Below, one piece after another: positions 59,354 to 64,000 of a stretch of 64,000 bases of DNA. This DNA comes from Persicitalea jodogahamensis. Lineage in GTDB: Bacteria; Bacteroidota; Bacteroidia; Cytophagales; Spirosomataceae. A program made the position numbers and the translations under genes. Positions within the stretch are counted from its first letter, which is position 1. Every line of letters starts with the position of its first letter. Below the pieces are notes generated by a model that was not told the DNA's origin, did no database searches, and worked only from the letters and a program-made list of their open reading frames with translations. The stretch is from NCBI RefSeq assembly GCF_014651615.1, contig NZ_BMXF01000009.1, positions 1 to 64,000 on the forward strand, written 5' to 3'.

Positions 59354-60664
59354 CTAAACTACCTTTACCAAATGGTTCTTCTTTCCTTTGGAGACCAGCA
59401 CAAACCGATCCTGCAGTAAGTCGAATTCGCCGGGTGACTGTTCGGAGTCCGTTACCTTCACTTTGTTGATGCTTACCGCATTTTGCTTGATGGCGCGGCG
59501 GGTTTCACCTTTCGAGGCATAAATTTCACCATTGGTGGTAGTCGAAAGCAAATCCGTGACCGTGTCGCAGCCCTCCCAGTCGGCGCGGCTGATTTCGGAC
59601 TGCGGCACGCCGTCGAAAATCGTCTCGAACTCGTCAGCTTCGATCGTTTTCAGCGTGTCGAGCGTGGCTTTGCCGAAAAGTACCTCGGAAGCTTTGACGG
59701 CCAACCGATAATCGCGGGCAGAATGGACGCGCGTAGTCACTTCCTCGGCCAGGGCTTTCTGCATAATTCGCAGGTGCGGAGCCAGGGCATGTTCAGCTTC
59801 CAGCGCCTCGATTTCGTCCTTGCTGTACAGGGTAAAAACGCGCAGCTGCCGGGGCGCATCTTCGTCCGATTGGTTGATCCAGAATTGATAGAATTGGTAA
59901 GGAGTAGTCATGGCGGGGTTGAGCCAGACATTACCCCCCTCACTCTTGCCAAACTTCGTACCATCTGATTTCGTGACGAGGGGCGTGGTGAGCGCAAAGG
60001 CCTTAAAGTACCCTTCGGCATCCCCTTCTTTGCGACGGATAAGTTCAGTGCCCGTAGTGATATTGCCCCATTGGTCGGAGCCACCCATTTGCAGGCGGAC
60101 GCCCTTGTTCTTATAGAGCCAATAGAAATCATAGCCCTGCAGAAGCTGGTAGGAAAATTCGGTAAAGGAAATCCCGGTTTCTAGTCGTGTTCTGACCGAA
60201 TCTTTGCTCGTCATGTAATTCACGGACAGGAATTTGCCCACTTCCCTCAGGAATTGCAGGAAGCCCATTTCCTTGAACCAATCGTAATTATTGACCATTT
60301 CGGCAGAATTCTCACCGGAGTCGAAGTCCAGAAATGATTCCAGTTGCCTGCGGATGCCTTCCTGATTTAAACGAAGCGTTTCCTCCGATAGAAATGACCT
60401 TTCCGATGCCTTGAAAGACGGGTCGCCGATCATTCCGGTGGCTCCGCCAACCAGCGCAAGGGGCTTGTGTCCGGCGCGTTGAAAATGCACCAGCAGCATA
60501 ATCGTGGCCAGATTACCGATGTGTAGGGAAGCTGCCGTAGGGTCAAAACCGATGTATCCTACGGTCATCTGCTGACTTAATTGCTCCTGGGTGCCGGGCA
60601 TGGCATCGTGTAGCATTCCCCGCCATGTGAGTTCGTCAATGAAATCAGTGTACTTTTTAGTCAT
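59354..60664 (-). CDS. tyrS: Tyrosyl-tRNA synthetase
   Basis: The 436-residue class I synthetase has the HIGH-type motif HIGN in ASLHIGNLATIM, the tyrosine pocket YDFYWLYKNKGVRLQMGGSDQWGNI, the KMSKS-type motif KFGKS and a C-terminal S4 RNA-binding domain (about 360-436: ETRRAIKQNAVSINKVKV). The ATG at 60664 fits the family; 26 extra residues upstream do not. A TACCTTTG -7 element is at 60707-60700 on the minus strand. Confidence 0.95.
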   Translation of the reverse strand: MTKKYTDFIDELTWRGMLHDAMPGTQEQLSQQMTVGYIGFDPTAASLHIGNLATIMLLVHFQRAGHKPLALVGGATGMIGDPSFKASERSFLSEETLRLNQEGIRRQLESFLDFDSGENSAEMVNNYDWFKEMGFLQFLREVGKFLSVNYMTSKDSVRTRLETGISFTEFSYQLLQGYDFYWLYKNKGVRLQMGGSDQWGNITTGTELIRRKEGDAEGYFKAFALTTPLVTKSDGTKFGKSEGGNVWLNPAMTTPYQFYQFWINQSDEDAPRQLRVFTLYSKDEIEALEAEHALAPHLRIMQKALAEEVTTRVHSARDYRLAVKASEVLFGKATLDTLKTIEADEFETIFDGVPQSEISRADWEGCDTVTDLLSTTTNGEIYASKGETRRAIKQNAVSINKVKVTDSEQSPGEFDLLQDRFVLVSKGKKNHLVKVV

Positions 60665-61058
60665 AACTGCCAGAATGAAATTGGTTTTTTTATGGGCAAC
60701 AAAGGTAAGCCGATTGTGGGATTGTAGCGAAATGACCCGCAAAAACGTGGGGAATTCCTCAGATACATGAATTTGAAAAGATTGAACGATTTAAAGATTT
60801 TAAAATTGAATCATTCTAAATAGTACTTGGAGCTTAATCCTCGAAAGATGGTATAGTTATACTCATGTGGACAATACAGGCGTATTTGTTGAAATAGTAC
60901 AACATGCGCATTAAAAACAATTGATGGGCACATGTGTCATTTACTGCATAGAGGTGAGACCGGTGATGGTCTTTTAATCCAAAATAGGAGGCCTGGCGTA
61001 GTTTTTTCATAAGTCCCAGTTCCAAACGAGTAAACAATTTTCAAAAACTTTCACAATT
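60665..61058. other. 394-base gap upstream of the ferritin-like genes
   Basis: This AT-rich stretch carries the tyrS -7 element (60707-60700, minus) near its left end. A 67-codon minus-strand frame (60834-61037) has no recognisable product or promoter. No RNA gene or terminator is evident. Confidence 0.5.
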
Positions 61059-61781
61059 ATGAACAAAACGACAGAAAGACTATCACTGACCAACGGCTCT
61101 GAGGAGAATCCGGTAGTGGACGTGGTGAACCGTCGCTTCTTTTTACGGTCGGCCGGACTGGCTGCCGCAACCGGAGCTTTTTTCATGCAATCATGCGTAA
61201 AGGATCACGATTTGGGCCCCGGGGGTGCAGGTGCAGTGAATTTGGGAACGGGTGATATCGGCATATTGAATTACGCTTACGCACTCGAGCAGCTGGAGGC
61301 AGCTTTCTACATTAAAGTGCTGGAAACTCCTTACGCGGGCATGACCGACATGGAAAGAAGCTTCCTGACCGACATCCGCGACCACGAGGTAGTTCACCGC
61401 GAATTTTTCAAAGCCGCTCTTGGTTCCGCAGCCATCATGGGTCTGTCGCCTAACTTTACTGCGATCGATTTCAATAGCCGGGCCAGTGTTTTGGGTACTG
61501 CTAAGGTGTTCGAAGATACAGGAGTTTCTGCCTACAACGGTGCGGGTATCCTGCTTGAAAATCCTACCTACCTACTTTTGGCCGGTAAGATCGTATCGGT
61601 TGAAGCACGTCACGCTGCCATTATTCGCGATTTGCTCATGCCTAACACGATGAGTTTTGCCGGTGATGACATCATCGATATGAATGGCCTCGACTTATTG
61701 AAGCGTCCGGCTGATGTGTTGCCTGCAGTAGCACCATTCATCTACAATTCAATCGACGCGTCGGGTCTGCCCAAGCCTTGA
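61059..61781 (+). CDS. Tat-exported ferritin-like lipoprotein
   Basis: The 240-residue protein has a twin-arginine motif NRRFFLRSAG followed by a hydrophobic stretch and a lipobox-like FMQSC, so it may be a Tat lipoprotein. The rest is a four-helix ferritin-like domain (about 60-210): ALEQLEAAFYIKVLE, FLTDIRDHEVVHREFFKAAL and SVEARHAAIIRDLL hold E and EH(xx)H residues that could bind a di-metal site. It precedes a related gene by 37 bases. Role unknown; some relatives are oxidative-stress proteins. Confidence 0.87.
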   Translation: MNKTTERLSLTNGSEENPVVDVVNRRFFLRSAGLAAATGAFFMQSCVKDHDLGPGGAGAVNLGTGDIGILNYAYALEQLEAAFYIKVLETPYAGMTDMERSFLTDIRDHEVVHREFFKAALGSAAIMGLSPNFTAIDFNSRASVLGTAKVFEDTGVSAYNGAGILLENPTYLLLAGKIVSVEARHAAIIRDLLMPNTMSFAGDDIIDMNGLDLLKRPADVLPAVAPFIYNSIDASGLPKP

Positions 61782-61818
61782 TCATTCTTTCAACCCAAAA
61801 CACATTTAACGAGATACT

Positions 61819-62613
61819 ATGAATATTTTCAAAATAATTGACGAAATCCAGCAGGTGGACGGCGACGCGGTTGAGCGTCTTCAGCATGCCTCCCGCCGCA
61901 GTTTCATGACGAAGTTCAGCCGGTCTATGGCTGCTGCCGCTGTACCCGCAGCCATGGGTACTATTTTCAATAAAGCCTATGCTTTCACGCCTGGTGCTAT
62001 CGACGTGTTGAAGTTTGCTCTTACGCTTGAGTACCTGGAAGAGGAGTTCTACGTAAAGGGTACCAGCGCTGCCGGTCTTATCCCAGCGGAGTACGGTGTC
62101 GTTTTCAATCAAATTAAAAAGCACGAGAGCCAGCACGTCAACTTCCTGAAGACTGCCCTTGGTGCAGCTGCCCCTGCCAAGCCTACTTTCGACTTTACGG
62201 CAAAAGGTGCGTTCGCCGACGTGTTCACTAAGTTTGACACTTTCGTTTTCCTTTCGCATGCCTTTGAAGACACGGGCGTTCGCGCGTACAAAGGTCAGGC
62301 AGGGAATCTGATGGCGAAGGAAGATGAGCCTCTTCTGGATTATGCCCTGCAAATCCACTCAGTGGAAGCACGGCACGCGGCTAAGGCGCGCTACATATTG
62401 TCTACTATTCGTGGCAATACCAGAATCAAGCCTTGGATTTCACTGAATGAGGGATCACCAGTGGAAGTCTATGCCGGTGATGACAACACAGTGCAAGGTG
62501 GTACAGACATCACCGGAATCGGTGGCAAGTCACTTGACGCAGTTACGGAGGCGTTCGATGAGCCGCTTACCAAAGATGCAGTACTGGCCATTGCCGGTAT
62601 GTTTATCGTGTAA
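61819..62613 (+). CDS. Tat-exported ferritin-like protein, second copy
   Basis: The 264-residue protein starts with SRRSFMTKFSRSMAAAAVPAAMG, a Tat signal, and a ferritin-like domain with FALTLEYLEEEFYVKG, IKKHESQHVNFLKTAL and SVEARHAAKARYIL. The metal-ligand pattern (E..E, H..H, E..H) parallels the gene before it, although sequence identity looks modest, so the pair arose by an old duplication or works as a heteromer (inference). Both share one transcript ending in a strong terminator. Confidence 0.87.
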   Translation: MNIFKIIDEIQQVDGDAVERLQHASRRSFMTKFSRSMAAAAVPAAMGTIFNKAYAFTPGAIDVLKFALTLEYLEEEFYVKGTSAAGLIPAEYGVVFNQIKKHESQHVNFLKTALGAAAPAKPTFDFTAKGAFADVFTKFDTFVFLSHAFEDTGVRAYKGQAGNLMAKEDEPLLDYALQIHSVEARHAAKARYILSTIRGNTRIKPWISLNEGSPVEVYAGDDNTVQGGTDITGIGGKSLDAVTEAFDEPLTKDAVLAIAGMFIV

Positions 62614-62636
62614 AAGCACCGATAAGGTAGTTTTTT

Positions 62637-62683
62637 AAAATGAGAAAAGGCGAAGCACTTAGTGCTTCGCCTTTTCTCATTTT
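62637..62683. terminator. Bidirectional terminator with 22-bp perfect stem
   Basis: Bases 62637-62658 pair perfectly with 62662-62683 around a 3-base loop. The A4 and T4 ends make it work in both directions. It separates the ferritin-like genes from the convergent propeller/blue-copper gene. Confidence 0.92.
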
Positions 62684-62737
62684 ATCCGGGTTCTACCTTG
62701 CTCAAAGCTTTTGATAGGCACCCGCCGATAAGATTGA

Positions 62738-64000
62738 TTATTTCACAACCTTCATTCTGCCCTGCATCAGGGTATAATGCCCTGGAAAAGTACAAACGTA
62801 ATCGTAGTCGCCGGTTTTGGCGGGGGCTACAAAGTACAGCGCCTCGCTGCTTTCGGGTTGCATCAGCGCGGTGTGGTACAGCACATCGGGCGAATTTGGA
62901 ATGTAATTCATTTCCTGACCTTTCAGGCCAAGTTTAAGAGCCGCTTCGCCAACCTTGTTGGCCATACCGGGGTTGGTGATCACGAGGTTGTGCAGCATGT
63001 CATCATTGTTATTGAATACAAACTTCACCTTACTGCCCGCTTTTACCTGGATTTCACTCAGGTCAAATTTCAAACCCGGCTTGGTACCCAGTGTAATGAC
63101 CTGATCGGGGCCATTGGTCCAACTGGAAGGCTGGGTGGTGACGCGCTTGGCGGAACTCATCGCGGCGGGGGCCGCTTCGCTCATGTTATGCTGGCTGTGG
63201 TCCATGGCTGCACCCACGCCGCTCTTGCTGCTGGCGGTAAACTGCGAAGCATCGGCCTGGTTGCCGGATGCGATTTCATTTAAAGTGTAATAGCCCACAT
63301 TGTGAAGCAACGACCTGCCCTCTTTCGACTTCAAGCCCTCGGCCTTTACTTCATGGATATAGCCTTTGCGCAGCTTGCCGGTGTCCACTACCAGACGCGC
63401 GCTCATACCGTCGGCAGCTACTACAATGCCTTTGATCGCCAGCGGCTCGGCGTTGATAACGGGACTACCGTAAGTGTGGTGATATTTGTAATTGAAGCTA
63501 TTGAGGCTGTAAGAGGCCGGATTGCCCGCCGTAGCCTGGTCAACGGGCAGCGTGAAGGTCAGTTCGAAGCCGTCGGGCCGGGAGCGGATAGTTTTTATTT
63601 CAAAAGGCGTTTGGCCTGTCCATACCAGTCGTTGAATGCCAAAAGGTGCCCTGCCCGTAGCTGACCAGCCGCGGGCAGTCTGGCCTACGAACATCGAGCC
63701 GTCCAGCCCCCACACCATGCGAATCAAACCCGACTCGAAGCCTTCACGAAAGGGGAAACATGCGCCCTGCCATACGCCATTGACTTTTTCCATATCCACG
63801 CGCATGATTTTGCTGTGACCCTGGTCGCCAACGAACATCTGGCCCGCGAATGGCCCGAAGGCACCGCCCGTGGTGTCCTCTTTGAAGTCGGAGGTAGAAA
63901 TGCCCATCAGTGTGTGCGGGAACCACACGGCGGGAGGTTTTATGCCGGGGGTAGTTTTGGCCACATCATAAAGCGGTTCACCCGTGTCGGGAATATCCGC
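62738..64000 (-). CDS. Propeller/blue-copper fusion protein, 5' part off the window
   Basis: The reading frame is open to the window edge (420 residues visible), so the start is missing. The upstream part (FVGDQGHSKIMRVDMEKVNGVWQG, MVWGLDGSMFVGQTARGWS) is of the NHL/PQQ-dehydrogenase-like propeller type. After a linker with MDHSQHNMSEAAPAAM, the last 120 residues form a plastocyanin/azurin-like domain with the copper ligands His in MLHNLVI, Cys in YVCTFPGHY, His and Met in TLMQGRM. It is probably an exported electron-transfer enzyme or sugar dehydrogenase. Confidence 0.85.
   Translation of the reverse strand, partial: ADIPDTGEPLYDVAKTTPGIKPPAVWFPHTLMGISTSDFKEDTTGGAFGPFAGQMFVGDQGHSKIMRVDMEKVNGVWQGACFPFREGFESGLIRMVWGLDGSMFVGQTARGWSATGRAPFGIQRLVWTGQTPFEIKTIRSRPDGFELTFTLPVDQATAGNPASYSLNSFNYKYHHTYGSPVINAEPLAIKGIVVAADGMSARLVVDTGKLRKGYIHEVKAEGLKSKEGRSLLHNVGYYTLNEIASGNQADASQFTASSKSGVGAAMDHSQHNMSEAAPAAMSSAKRVTTQPSSWTNGPDQVITLGTKPGLKFDLSEIQVKAGSKVKFVFNNNDDMLHNLVITNPGMANKVGEAALKLGLKGQEMNYIPNSPDVLYHTALMQPESSEALYFVAPAKTGDYDYVCTFPGHYTLMQGRMKVVK

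Noticed and set aside
60834-61037. 67-codon minus-strand frame upstream of the ferritin-like genes
   Set aside because: No recognisable product, no promoter and unusual composition; probably chance in an AT-rich gap.
63964-63964. GTG at 63964 as start of the last gene
   Set aside because: The frame stays open upstream to the window edge with family-like sequence, so the start lies beyond 64000.
1-64000. tRNA genes, CRISPR arrays, prophage or insertion sequences
   Set aside because: I scanned for T-loop-like GGTTCGAATCC words, regularly spaced direct repeats, and transposase or integrase proteins, and found none.

Overview
The window looks like a chromosomal segment of a Bacteroidota bacterium, most likely a Cytophagales/Spirosomaceae-type organism (inference from gene content; no taxonomic search was possible). 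The signs are FecI-type sigma/FecR pairs with SusC/SusD proteins, PorT-like outer-membrane barrels, many Tat-like and lipoprotein signals, eukaryote-like NrdB, ribosome-binding regions without Shine-Dalgarno boxes, and repeated promoter -7 elements of the Bacteroidota type TAnnTTTG. Base composition looks even (a little over 50% GC by eye). I saw no tRNA, CRISPR array, prophage or intact insertion sequence.

Layout. 1-145: 3' end of a 5S rRNA gene and its terminator. 192-8.7 kb: housekeeping (response regulator, def, ruvX, recJ, lptB, recO) mixed with small secreted proteins and a vanadium-haloperoxidase-like lipoprotein. 8.7-11.8 kb: an arsenic operon arsR-arsM-acr3-arsC with two near-palindromic operator candidates. 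11.9-20.8 kb: minus-strand block with an Asp-box beta-propeller protein carrying a C10 tract, an RsmF-like RNA methyltransferase, an M28 peptidase and a PA14-tailed sulfatase. 20.9-21.5 kb: a Doc-type toxin-antitoxin pair. 22.1-27.1 kb: SLC13/DASS transporter, a putative alpha/alpha-toroid polysaccharide lyase-like protein and a second sulfatase, suggesting sulfated-glycan use.

28.9-42.8 kb is the most coherent accessory region: FecI-like sigma, FecR anti-sigma, SusC (with STN signalling domain), SusD, a Tat-signal amidohydrolase of the sugar-lactonase type, a HpaI-type aldolase, a GntP permease, tartronate semialdehyde reductase, an exported UxuA-like protein and a glucarate dehydratase-like enolase-superfamily protein. 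Together they spell out uptake and breakdown of hexaric (aldaric) acids to pyruvate and glycerate. 42.9-46.2 kb: Ada-like alkyltransferase, Crp/Fnr regulator, secreted proteins. 46.5-55.8 kb: typA, Nudix, ThuA, gmhA-wzi, corA, GNAT, and a GT2/FkbM glycan pair. 56.1-64 kb: nrdB, recX, metallophosphoesterase, tyrS, two Tat-exported ferritin-like proteins, and an edge-truncated propeller/blue-copper protein.

The main unexplained structure is non-coding: many gene junctions carry inverted repeats with arms of about 9-29 nt and loops of about 35-110 nt that begin at or within a few bases of a stop codon. Their sequences fall into several word families, some recurring across the window. They are not ordinary terminators, having no T-run, and several separate the genes of the sugar-acid locus.
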